Positions 7,505 through 13,197 of a stretch of 13,197 nt of DNA are shown here, piece after piece. The notes beneath the pieces are model-generated. The model made no database searches and was not told the DNA's origin. It was given only the letters and a program-made list of their open reading frames with translations. The DNA lies in assembly GCA_947440735.1 (NCBI GenBank), contig CANESA010000009.1, positions 1-13,197 of the forward strand, read 5' to 3'. Every line of letters begins with the position of its first letter. Within the stretch, counting starts at the first letter, position 1. The stretch comes from Candidatus Nanopelagicaceae bacterium. Lineage in GTDB: Bacteria > Actinomycetota > Actinomycetes > Nanopelagicales > Nanopelagicaceae. The translations under genes and the position numbers were made by a program.

Positions 7505-7975
7505 GAGCCACTCTTTCTTATTTACACCGTAGGCGTAATTTCCGAGCGCTCCCCCAGTTTTAACGATGCGATGGCATGGAACTACAAGCATGATCGCATT
7601 CTTGGCACATGCACTGCCGGCAGCGCGTACCGCCTTTGGGCTTCCCGAATTCTTAGCGAGTTCAGCGTATGAAAGTACTTTGCCGGCACGGATACGTCGC
7701 ATCGCCTTCCATGCCGCTTGCGAAAATGAACCCCCCGGCTGACTCACCTTGATTGCGTTAATTGCCGACAGATCTCCATCAAAGTAGTCAACAATTAAAT
7801 CCGAGATCACTGGAATCTTTTTTACTTCTCTCATCTCTGAGCCACGATAGATTGAATCGAGCCCCTCTTTGAGCGCTCTTACCGAGCTTAAGTTTGCACC
7901 GAGCAATAGCTCACCATCTGCGATGAGATTAAGCGTTCCTACTGGAGTTGTTGTTGAAGCAATCAGTAGGGCCAT
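7481..7975 (-). CDS. ogt: Methylated-DNA--protein-cysteine methyltransferase (O6-alkylguanine repair)
   Basis: Suicide repair protein that transfers the alkyl group from O6-alkylguanine to its own cysteine. It has 164 residues: an N-terminal ribonuclease-H-like part (1-80) and a C-terminal DNA-binding/catalytic domain (84-164). The active site VPCHRIV contains Cys134; the helix-turn-helix and arginine finger are in SYAELAKNSGSPKAVRAAGS (103-122, Arg117). ...GGALGNYAYGVNKKEWLLRHEG is the usual C-terminal binding channel. It begins 12 nt after the DAHP synthase stop and is probably co-transcribed with it. No clear Shine-Dalgarno is seen before the ATG. It lacks the AdaA-type regulatory domain, so it is the constitutive Ogt type rather than Ada. 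Confidence 0.94.
   Translation of the reverse strand: MALLIASTTTPVGTLNLIADGELLLGANLSSVRALKEGLDSIYRGSEMREVKKIPVISDLIVDYFDGDLSAINAIKVSQPGGSFSQAAWKAMRRIRAGKVLSYAELAKNSGSPKAVRAAGSACAKNAIMLVVPCHRIVKTGGALGNYAYGVNKKEWLLRHEGLA
7496..7522 (+). terminator. Weak candidate terminator at the ltaE/ogt convergence
   Basis: GTGGC (7496-7500), a 6-nt loop and GCCAC (7507-7511) form a 5-bp stem at the ltaE stop, followed by the T-rich TCTTTCTTATTT. The stem is short and the sequence also codes the C-terminus of ogt on the other strand, so this is only a candidate. Confidence 0.25.
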
Positions 7976-7987
7976 GAGTACTGCGCT

Positions 7988-9334
7988 TTAGCGATCGCGC
8001 AACATCTCAGCGACAAGAAATGCAAGCTCAAGTGATTGAGAGTGATTAAGGCGTGGATCGCAGGCGCTCTCATAGCGTGTAGCGAGATCGGACTCTGAAA
8101 TCTTCTCTCCACCACCAAGACACTCGGTGACATCATCGCCAGTGAGCTCAATATGTACTCCACCAGGGTGGGTGCCCAATGATTTATGTACTTCGAAGAA
8201 TCCCTTTACCTCATCCATGACATCATCGAATTGACGAGTCTTATAACCGGTAGCTGTTTCGAATGTATTTCCATGCATAGGATCACAGACCCACAAGACT
8301 TGAGCACCTGACTTGGTAACACCATCGACGAGAGCAGGGAGTGCTTCACGAATTTTGCCAGCACCCATTCGAGTAATAAATGTAAGTCTACCTGGTTCAC
8401 GGTTGGGATCGAGGCGATCGATTAAACGAAGTGCATCATCAACAGTTGATTTCGGTCCAAGCTTAACTCCGATTGGATTGCGAATCTTTGAAGCAAAATC
8501 TACATGTGCTCCATCTAGCTGACGAGTGCGCTCTCCGATCCATAAGAAGTGCGCAGAGACATCGTATGGATCTCCAGTGCGAGAATCTATGCGAGTCAGT
8601 GATTTCTCGTATTCAAGAATGAGAGCTTCATGGCTTGAATAGAAATCTACGCTCTTAAATGATTGAGGATCGACGCCCGCTGATTTCATGAAACTGAGAG
8701 CGCGATCAATCTCTTTCGCCATCTCCTCATAGCGAACCCCAACGCTTGAATCGCGGATAAAGCCCTTGTTCCATTCGTGGACGCGACGAATATCTGCAAA
8801 ACCACCTTGAGTAAATGCGCGAACTAGATTCAGGGTTGCAGCAGATGTGTTGTAAACATCCACTAGACGCTGTGGATTAGGAGTACGTGCATCTAAAGTA
8901 AATTCAAGATCATTGACCGCATCACCACGGTAGGCAGGAAGTGTGACATCGCCACGCGTTTCTAAATCATTAGAACGGGGCTTTGCAAACTGCCCAGCCA
9001 TGCGACCGACTTTTACAACCGGAAGACTTGAGTAGTACTGCAAAACCGCTGCCATCTGCAGAATCGTCTTAATGCGATTGCGGATTGAATCAGCTGTTGC
9101 GGCAGCAAATGTCTCTGCACAATCTCCACCTTGAAGCCAGAATGCTTTACCTGCAGCAGCATCTGCAATCTTTGCTTTGAGATCATCACACTCTCCAGCA
9201 AAGACCAGAGGTGGCAACGTTTTCAAACGTGTGACTGCAGCCTTAACGGGCTCTCCATCTTTTCCGCCGGGCCACTGTGGTTGCTGGGCAGCCACAAGGC
9301 TTTCGTCAAAGAGTGAGTCAAGTGAAGTCATCAT
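7988..9334 (-). CDS. aroG: 3-deoxy-D-arabino-heptulosonate 7-phosphate synthase, class II (plant type)
   Basis: First step of the shikimate pathway: PEP + erythrose 4-phosphate to DAHP. It has 448 residues, close to the actinobacterial type II length. Motifs: WPGGKDGEPV near the N-terminus; FWLQGGDCAETFA with metal-binding Cys72; KVGRMAGQFAKPRS for PEP/E4P binding; IGVKLGPKS; RLTFITRMG; VLWVCDPMHGNT with the metal His; HIELTGDDVTECLGG with the metal Glu; and YESACDPRLNHSQSLELAF with the metal Asp. It lies 42 nt downstream of the phosphofructokinase gene and 12 nt upstream of ogt. Two tandem ATG codons (9334 and 9331) give alternative starts; the first was kept. A TATCCT hexamer ends 7 nt before the ATG, suggesting an own leaderless promoter. 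Allosteric aromatic amino acid control is known for the mycobacterial relative but cannot be judged here. Confidence 0.96.
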   Translation of the reverse strand: MMTSLDSLFDESLVAAQQPQWPGGKDGEPVKAAVTRLKTLPPLVFAGECDDLKAKIADAAAGKAFWLQGGDCAETFAAATADSIRNRIKTILQMAAVLQYYSSLPVVKVGRMAGQFAKPRSNDLETRGDVTLPAYRGDAVNDLEFTLDARTPNPQRLVDVYNTSAATLNLVRAFTQGGFADIRRVHEWNKGFIRDSSVGVRYEEMAKEIDRALSFMKSAGVDPQSFKSVDFYSSHEALILEYEKSLTRIDSRTGDPYDVSAHFLWIGERTRQLDGAHVDFASKIRNPIGVKLGPKSTVDDALRLIDRLDPNREPGRLTFITRMGAGKIREALPALVDGVTKSGAQVLWVCDPMHGNTFETATGYKTRQFDDVMDEVKGFFEVHKSLGTHPGGVHIELTGDDVTECLGGGEKISESDLATRYESACDPRLNHSQSLELAFLVAEMLRDR

Positions 9335-9341
9335 GGTCCTA

Positions 9342-9347
9342 AGGATA
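9342..9347 (-). promoter_or_regulatory. Possible -10 element of a leaderless DAHP synthase promoter
   Basis: On the - strand TATCCT is followed by seven bases (TAGGACC) and then the ATG. An AGGA in those seven bases is only 2 nt from the ATG, too close for a normal Shine-Dalgarno. No clear -35 is seen. Confidence 0.35.
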
Positions 9348-9376
9348 GAAGGTGTGAGCGAGTTCTCGTACCGGAA

Positions 9377-10402
9377 TTATCCGAAGAAAATTTCAGACTC
9401 TTTATAGCGCTCGATAGGCACGGTCTTGAGCTTTTCGGTAGCAGTAGCCAACGGAACTCGTACGATATCTGTGCCGTGGAGTGCAACCATCTTGCCCCAG
9501 TCGCCTTCGGAGGCTGCTGTAATCGCCTGAAGACCAAAGCGAGTAGCAAGAACGCGGTCAAATGCGGACGGTGTTCCACCGCGCTGAATGTGGCCGAGAA
9601 CAGAGGTGCGCGCTTCCTTGCCGGTCTTTCTTTCAATCTCTTGAGCTAACCACTCGCCAATTCCTGAAAGCTTCACGTGACCAAATGCATCAAGCTCTGA
9701 ATCTTTTGTAATCATGTCACCATCTTGTGGAATGGCACCTTCTGCAATAACGATGATTGGTGCGTAAGAAGATTTGAAGCGAGATTCAACCAACTCACAG
9801 ACCTTATCGACAGAGAACTTAACTTCAGGAATCAAGATGCAGGCAGCTCCGCCAGCAATACCTGAGTGAAGAGCAATCCAACCAGCATGGCGACCCATCA
9901 CTTCAACGATCAGCGCGCGGTGGTGTGACTCTGCAGTGGTGTGAAGGCGATCGATTGCTTCTACTGCGATATTTACTGATGTATCAAAACCAAATGTGTA
10001 ATCTGTATTGTTGAGATCGTTATCGATTGTCTTAGGAACTCCGATGACCTTAACTCCGAGTGCATCAAGCTTTGTTGCAACTCCCAGAGTATCTTCGCCA
10101 CCAATTGCGATGAGGGCATCGATTCCCTGATCTGCAAGGTTCTGCTTGATGCGCTCCACGCCATTTTCAATCTTGAACGGATTGGTACGAGAAGAGCCAA
10201 GAATTGTTCCACCGCGAGGCAAGATGCCACGAGTAGTCTCAAGGTTGAGCTCCATTGTGTAGTTCTCTAGCGGGCCTTTCCAGCCATCGCGAAAACCAAC
10301 AAACTCATGTCCGTACTCCTTAACACCTTTGCGGACTACAGCACGAATAACAGCATTTAGTCCTGGGCAATCTCCGCCACCTGTAAGTACACCAATACGC
10401 AT
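9377..10402 (-). CDS. pfp: 6-phosphofructokinase, probably pyrophosphate-dependent
   Basis: Phosphorylates fructose 6-phosphate in glycolysis. The chosen start (ATG at 10402) gives 341 residues beginning MRIGVLTGGGDCPGLN; a TTG at 10417 in the same frame would add five residues but falls on the GGAG Shine-Dalgarno (10412-10415, 9-nt spacer), so it is rejected. Motifs, in numbering from the ATG: GGGDCPGLNAV near 8-18, LPRGGTILGSSR, AIGGEDTLG (99-107), VPKTIDNDL (122-130, catalytic Asp127), and VEVMGRHAGWIAL. In ATP enzymes of this family the GGDGS/GGEGT position carries Gly; here it is Asp104 (GGEDT), together with Lys124 (PKTIDND). Asp104 plus Lys124 is the known signature of PPi-dependent PFK, which makes the reaction reversible. 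Donor use is therefore a strong inference, not proven. It lies first in the run to DAHP synthase and ogt. Confidence 0.92.
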   Translation of the reverse strand: MRIGVLTGGGDCPGLNAVIRAVVRKGVKEYGHEFVGFRDGWKGPLENYTMELNLETTRGILPRGGTILGSSRTNPFKIENGVERIKQNLADQGIDALIAIGGEDTLGVATKLDALGVKVIGVPKTIDNDLNNTDYTFGFDTSVNIAVEAIDRLHTTAESHHRALIVEVMGRHAGWIALHSGIAGGAACILIPEVKFSVDKVCELVESRFKSSYAPIIVIAEGAIPQDGDMITKDSELDAFGHVKLSGIGEWLAQEIERKTGKEARTSVLGHIQRGGTPSAFDRVLATRFGLQAITAASEGDWGKMVALHGTDIVRVPLATATEKLKTVPIERYKESEIFFG

Positions 10403-10411
10403 TTGTCTAAA

Positions 10412-10415
10412 CTCC
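10412..10415 (-). promoter_or_regulatory. Shine-Dalgarno that decides the phosphofructokinase start
   Basis: GGAG on the - strand, 9 nt before ATG 10402. It overlaps the in-frame TTG at 10417, so initiation at that TTG is unlikely. Confidence 0.6.
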
Positions 10416-10429
10416 AAAAGTAGAAAGTG

Positions 10430-10446
10430 GGCTTATTTGATAAGCC
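10430..10446. repeat. Perfect inverted repeat in the pfp-xylB intergenic region (7-bp arms)
   Basis: GGCTTAT-TTG-ATAAGCC, arms 10430-10436 and 10440-10446, with no mismatch. It lies 28 bp upstream of the pfp start and 42 bp upstream of xylB. It could be an operator, or a hairpin in the pfp leader if transcription starts upstream of it. It has no U-run and is not a convincing terminator. Confidence 0.5.
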
Positions 10447-10454
10447 AAAGAGTG

Positions 10455-10466
10455 GTCAACGTTGAC
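10455..10466. promoter_or_regulatory. 12-bp perfect palindrome, candidate operator for xylB (LacI-type core)
   Basis: GTCAACGTTGAC, a perfect palindrome centred on CG. The AACGTT core is typical of LacI-family operators, which often control sugar-kinase genes. It sits 11 bp upstream of the putative xylB -10 (10477-10482), overlapping the place where a -35 would be, so a bound repressor would block xylB. Whether it also acts on divergent pfp is unclear. The TTGACG within it may also contribute to promoter recognition. Confidence 0.45.
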
Positions 10467-10476
10467 GGGGACAGTC

Positions 10477-10482
10477 TAGCCT
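10477..10482 (+). promoter_or_regulatory. Possible -10 element of a leaderless xylB promoter
   Basis: TAGCCT (TANNNT pattern of actinobacterial -10 boxes) ends 6 nt before the xylB ATG at 10489. No Shine-Dalgarno is present between it and the ATG, which fits a leaderless transcript. Confidence 0.4.
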
Positions 10483-10488
10483 TGCCCC

Positions 10489-11895
10489 ATGGCTAATCAA
10501 CTCATCGCAGGCGTAGATTCCTCGACTCAGTCGGTAAAAATTGTGATTCGTGCAGCAGATACTGGCGAGTTGGTACGTGAGGGACGTGCACCACATCCTG
10601 ATGGAACCGAAGTTGATCCGATCCATTGGAAAAGCGCACTCGATCTTGCTATTGCACAAGCTGGCGGCCTCGATGATGTTGCCGCAATCTCAGTAGGCGG
10701 ACAGCAACATGGAATGGTTGCGCTAGATGAATCCGGTGAAGTAATTCGCCCTGCATTACTTTGGAATGACAATCGCTCTGCTGCGCAAGCCGAGACACTC
10801 AACTCTGAGATGGGTGGCAACCAGGCAATAGCAGATGCTGTTGGTTCTGTACTAGTCGCATCCTTCACCGCATCAAAGGTGCGATGGATGGCAGAGAATG
10901 AAAAGAAGAACGCCGATCGCGTTCATTCGATAGCGCTCCCACACGATTGGCTCTCCTGGCAATTACAAGGTGGAAAAGATTTTTCAAAACTATTTACAGA
11001 TAGAAGCGATGCATCAGGAACTGGATACTTTGATTCAAAGAGTTCGACCTATCGCAGAGATATTCTTGCCAAAGCTCTTCTTTCAGATCGTGAGATTTAT
11101 CTACCTTCAATTATTGCTCCATCAACATTTGGTGGCACAACCACTGCAGGTATTCCAATTGCCCCGGGCGCGGGTGACAATGCAGGTGCAGCACTCGGTG
11201 TTCAGGCAGAACCCGGTGATGTCGTCATCTCACTTGGAACAAGCGGCACAGCATTTGCAGTCTCAACTACATCCACGCACGACTCACATGGAGCTGTCGC
11301 AGGTTTTGCCGACGCATCGGGTCGCTTCTTGCCACTTGTCTGCACACTCAACGCTGCTCGCATCTTCGATGCTGCAACAACAATTCTTGGTAAGACTCAT
11401 GACGAAGTTGGAGCCCTTGCACTCTCTTCCGTTCCTGGTGCACATGGTTTAACTCTTCTCCCCTACTTTGAAGGAGAGCGCACACCTAATCGTCCAAACG
11501 CAACTGGTGTCTTCTCCGGAATGAACATTGCAAACTCAAATCCTGCAGATATCGCTCGTGCGATGATCGAGGGAATGTTGTCTGGTCTAGCGGATGCGGT
11601 TGCGGCACTTGAGGATCTCGGTGTCGACATTAAACGTGTTCTCATTATTGGAGGCGCTGCAAAGAATCCTGCAGTGGGTCAGATTGCATCTGCACTCTTT
11701 GGACGCCCTGTAGTGATTCCTCCCGCTGGTGAATATGTTGCCGATGGTGCAGCCAAGCAAGCGGCATGGGCGCTTCTTGGTGGAGATACACCACCTGTGT
11801 GGGATTTAGGAAAAGCGATGCATATAGAAGCAGCTGCGACTCCTGCGGTATTAGAAAAGTACAGAATACTTCGTGATGCAACGGTTAATTGGTAA
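10489..11895 (+). CDS. xylB: Xylulokinase (FGGY family)
   Basis: Phosphorylates D-xylulose to xylulose 5-phosphate, entering the pentose phosphate pathway. It has 468 residues, normal for XylB. FGGY signatures: the ATP-binding loop GVDSSTQSVK (8-17); substrate motif GQQHGMVALD (71-80, His74-Gly-Met); LWNDNRS (91-97); PHDWLSWQL (151-159); GAGDNAGAALGV (227-238) with catalytic Asp230; SLGTSGTAFAVS (248-259); LLPYFEGERTPNRP; and the C-terminal GGAAKNPAVGQ adenosine loop. No xylose isomerase or sugar transporter is adjacent; the upstream neighbour pfp is divergent. The predicted transcript looks leaderless and an AACGTT palindrome lies in the promoter region. A related FGGY kinase with another pentulose substrate is the alternative, but the QQHGMV and LWND combination favours xylulokinase. 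Confidence 0.92.
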   Translation: MANQLIAGVDSSTQSVKIVIRAADTGELVREGRAPHPDGTEVDPIHWKSALDLAIAQAGGLDDVAAISVGGQQHGMVALDESGEVIRPALLWNDNRSAAQAETLNSEMGGNQAIADAVGSVLVASFTASKVRWMAENEKKNADRVHSIALPHDWLSWQLQGGKDFSKLFTDRSDASGTGYFDSKSSTYRRDILAKALLSDREIYLPSIIAPSTFGGTTTAGIPIAPGAGDNAGAALGVQAEPGDVVISLGTSGTAFAVSTTSTHDSHGAVAGFADASGRFLPLVCTLNAARIFDAATTILGKTHDEVGALALSSVPGAHGLTLLPYFEGERTPNRPNATGVFSGMNIANSNPADIARAMIEGMLSGLADAVAALEDLGVDIKRVLIIGGAAKNPAVGQIASALFGRPVVIPPAGEYVADGAAKQAAWALLGGDTPPVWDLGKAMHIEAAATPAVLEKYRILRDATVNW

Positions 11896-11941
11896 CGCGT
11901 ACACCTTTACCAACAACAACAACGCCACCATTAGAAATGGT
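11885..11941 (-). pseudogene. glgC: 3' tip of a decayed glgC (glucose-1-phosphate adenylyltransferase)
   Basis: On the - strand the final codons read TISNGGVVVVGKGVRVTN followed by TAA (11885-11887). This resembles the C-terminus of actinobacterial GlgC, which ends in a motif like ISaGGVVaVGKGv. Nothing recognisable of GlgC precedes it: the frame upstream is antisense to the glgA remnant. The stop overlaps the xylB end by 11 nt. Orientation fits the divergent glgC/glgA arrangement of Actinobacteria, with glgC to the left on the - strand. Only 18 residues support this, so it is less certain than the glgA fragment. Confidence 0.5.
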
Positions 11942-11942
11942 G
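11926..11942. repeat. Perfect inverted repeat at the glgC/glgA remnant junction
   Basis: CACCATT-AGA-AATGGTG, 7-bp arms and a 3-nt loop, 30 bp after the xylB stop. It could stop xylB transcription, but no T-run follows (TTGACAC). It falls exactly where the - strand glgC similarity meets the + strand glgA similarity. Confidence 0.5.
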
Positions 11943-12270
11943 TTGACACTCAGGAATGGTCTCCAATAGATGACCCATCCGTTGCGCAAAGTTTTGGATT
12001 TAACGGGTGATATGCGATCTTCGTTGGTCGCATCACTCGACAAAAAGGCTTGGCGCATCTTCTCCGAGCCTGGTCGCAGGTTCCAGATGAGTAGGGTATT
12101 GTCCTATGTGCCGGAAGTGCTGATGAGGCAGGTATTGGTGCAGAGTTTGAAGAGCTTGTCTCCCAGCTTCAAAAAACTCGTAAAAATATTTGCTGGATCA
12201 AAGAGATGCTTCCTAAGTCACAGTTAATTCCACAGCTACAATTGCCCTCTATCGCAGCGTCCTCAATTAA
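11930..12270 (+). pseudogene. glgA: Decayed glgA (glycogen synthase, actinobacterial GT4 type), middle fragment
   Basis: The + strand frame reads IRNGVDTQEWSP, then after a TGA (12008-12010) YAIFVGRITRQKGLAHLLRA, then after a TAG (12092-12094) GIVLCAGSADEAG...EFEELVSQLQ...WIKEMLPKSQL. These match, in order and spacing, the GlgA segments (V.NGIDT..W), FVGRITRQKG, LCAGaaDtpe and Wi.e.L. Around 12225-12232 the match moves to another frame (TATIALYRSV, corresponding to the ATVFVCPSV stretch) and ends at a TAA (12268-12270). The N-terminal half, the donor-site E-x7-E region and the C-terminus are missing. So this is about 110 codons of a roughly 390-residue enzyme, with two nonsense codons and one frameshift: a non-functional remnant. 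The rest of the 11896-12300 gap shows nothing else convincing. Confidence 0.85.
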
Positions 12271-12300
12271 CGCGGCGTCTACCTAAGGGATCGCATCGAT

Positions 12301-13173
12301 ATGTCACGTAAAAGCGCGCTGATCTTTGCACTCGTTGGTGTTCTATGGGGTATTCCTTATCTCTTTATCAAGGTCGCAGTCGATGAGGAAAATGGTTACG
12401 CACCAGCAATAGTTGTCTTCGGCCGCGTTCTGATCGGTGCAGCTATTTTGATCCCGCTTGCAATAAGAGATCGATCAATCTTTGGTGCTTTCCGCGGAAT
12501 TAAATATGTAGCCGTCTACGCCCTCCTTGAAATGGTAATTCCATGGATTCTTATTGGAACCGCCGAACAGAAAATTTCTTCAGGACTTGCTGGCTTGCTC
12601 ATCGCATCCGTTCCTATCTGGTCGAACCTCATTACCTACTTCCAAGGTGATAAAGATGCTCTCAAAGCAAATCGCATCGTCGGAATCAGTATTGGATTTC
12701 TTGGTGTTGTTCTTATCGTGGGCATTGAAACTCTCACCGGTTCATCAGATCCACTTTCTATTCTGATGGTGATCGTTTCAGCCATTGCCTATGCCTACGC
12801 GGTCATTATGATTCGCAACAAACTCCCTGATGTCTCTGGAATCGCGATTAACGCTGTTGCGATGGTACTGACTGCAATTTTCTATCTGCCATTTACTATC
12901 GCTCTCTGGCCAGATCACACCGTCTCACGCGAAGCCACGTACTCTGTTATCGCACTTGGAATCTTCTCCACCGGTATCGCATTCGCCTTCTTCTTCACAC
13001 TCATGGCAGATATCGGTCCTACCCGTGCATCGGTTGTGACATATTGGAATACAGCCATTGCAGTTGTCTTAGGAGTAATCATCCTGAGTGAGCCAATTAC
13101 AGTGGGTATTGGAATTGGTCTTCCCCTTGTGATGCTTGGATCGTGGCTAGTTAACCGCCGTCAAAAGGTGTAA
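12301..13173 (+). CDS. EamA/DMT-superfamily permease (second copy type)
   Basis: Membrane protein of 290 residues with ten predicted helices in two EamA halves (~5-142 and ~151-286). Recognisable elements: ALVGVLWGIPYLFIKVAV in helix 1, FGRVLIGAAILIPLA in helix 2, SSGLAGLLIASVPIWSNLI at the end of the first half, GFLGVVLIVG, and the second-half GPTRASVVTYWNTAIAVVLGVIILSEPIT, the typical 'P..a.......pv.a...g...l.E' signature. It differs clearly from the permease at 5614, so it is a different subfamily rather than a recent duplicate. The substrate is unknown. An AAGGGA purine stretch lies about 10 nt before the ATG. It sits directly behind the glgA remnant and may have lost its original promoter context when that locus decayed. 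Confidence 0.88.
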   Translation: MSRKSALIFALVGVLWGIPYLFIKVAVDEENGYAPAIVVFGRVLIGAAILIPLAIRDRSIFGAFRGIKYVAVYALLEMVIPWILIGTAEQKISSGLAGLLIASVPIWSNLITYFQGDKDALKANRIVGISIGFLGVVLIVGIETLTGSSDPLSILMVIVSAIAYAYAVIMIRNKLPDVSGIAINAVAMVLTAIFYLPFTIALWPDHTVSREATYSVIALGIFSTGIAFAFFFTLMADIGPTRASVVTYWNTAIAVVLGVIILSEPITVGIGIGLPLVMLGSWLVNRRQKV

Positions 13174-13197
13174 CTCTCTACTTCTCTGAAAAACCTA

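Noticed and set aside
10403..10417. TTG at 10417 as the phosphofructokinase start
   Set aside because: The TTG overlaps the GGAG Shine-Dalgarno of the ATG at 10402, and family proteins begin at the MRIGVLTGGG segment.
10430..10446. Dyad as a rho-independent terminator
   Set aside because: It lies between divergent gene starts and has no T-run on either side, so an operator or leader hairpin is more plausible.
11910..11922. CAACAACAACAAC microsatellite
   Set aside because: Only four units, and explained by the Val-Val-Val-Val codons of the GlgC-like C-terminus on the - strand.
11885..12058. 57-codon - strand frame beginning MRQAFLSSDA with a GGAG upstream, ending in the GlgC-like tip
   Set aside because: Only its last ~18 codons resemble GlgC; the rest is antisense to the clear glgA remnant, so a functional small gene is unlikely. 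Its end is recorded as a glgC remnant instead.
11970..12227. 85-codon + strand frame beginning MTHPLRKVLD
   Set aside because: It runs out of frame across the glgA remnant, shows no recognisable motif and has an odd Lys/Arg/Ser-rich composition: a by-product of the decayed gene.
1..13197. Defence system, prophage, insertion sequence or CRISPR
   Set aside because: No integrase, transposase, restriction, toxin or repeat-spacer pattern was found on either strand; nearly all sequence is accounted for by housekeeping genes.

Overview
The window looks like a chromosomal segment from a low- to mid-GC, gene-dense actinobacterium. Pointers to Actinobacteria are a plant-type (class II) DAHP synthase, a PknB-like kinase with four PASTA domains, a PfkA/Pfp of the PKTIDND type, an actinobacterial-style THI box, and remnants of a glgC/glgA pair in the divergent order known from Mycobacterium. 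The roughly balanced base composition, very short or negative intergenic distances and carotenoid genes suggest a streamlined freshwater actinobacterium such as the acI/Nanopelagicales group. That lineage assignment is inference. No phage, IS element, tRNA, rRNA or CRISPR was seen.

Layout. (a) 1-1659, +: 3' part of phytoene desaturase (crtI), overlapped by phytoene synthase (crtB). (b) 1661-2820, +: a THI-box (TPP) riboswitch starting directly after crtB, a PnuC-family transporter that the riboswitch marks as a thiamine transporter (PnuT), and an overlapping small P-loop kinase. (c) 2830-7504, +: pknB-like receptor kinase, endonuclease IV (nfo), an EamA/DMT permease and low-specificity threonine aldolase, all tightly spaced. 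(d) 7481-10402, -: a three-gene run in transcription order of a probable pyrophosphate-dependent phosphofructokinase, class II DAHP synthase, and O6-alkylguanine-DNA alkyltransferase. The last gene overlaps threonine aldolase tail to tail. (e) 10403-10488: divergent intergenic region with two perfect inverted repeats. (f) 10489-11895, +: xylulokinase. (g) 11885-12300: about 400 bp without an intact gene, holding a decayed glycogen-synthesis locus: the glgC 3' tip on the - strand and a glgA middle fragment on the + strand with two in-frame stops and a frameshift. (h) 12301-13173, +: a second EamA/DMT permease.

How the genes fit together. The riboswitch, transporter and kinase form a plausible thiamine uptake-and-trapping unit. 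Carotenoid genes upstream make phytoene and desaturate it. The Pfp and DAHP synthase link glycolytic flux to aromatic biosynthesis; a Pfp would use PPi released by biosynthesis. Xylulokinase feeds the pentose phosphate pathway. Loss of glgC/glgA at this locus suggests the cell no longer makes glycogen by the GlgC-GlgA route, unless another copy exists.

Three genes (pknB, DAHP synthase, xylB) lack a well-placed Shine-Dalgarno and have a TANNNT hexamer ending 6-7 nt before the ATG, as expected for leaderless transcripts.
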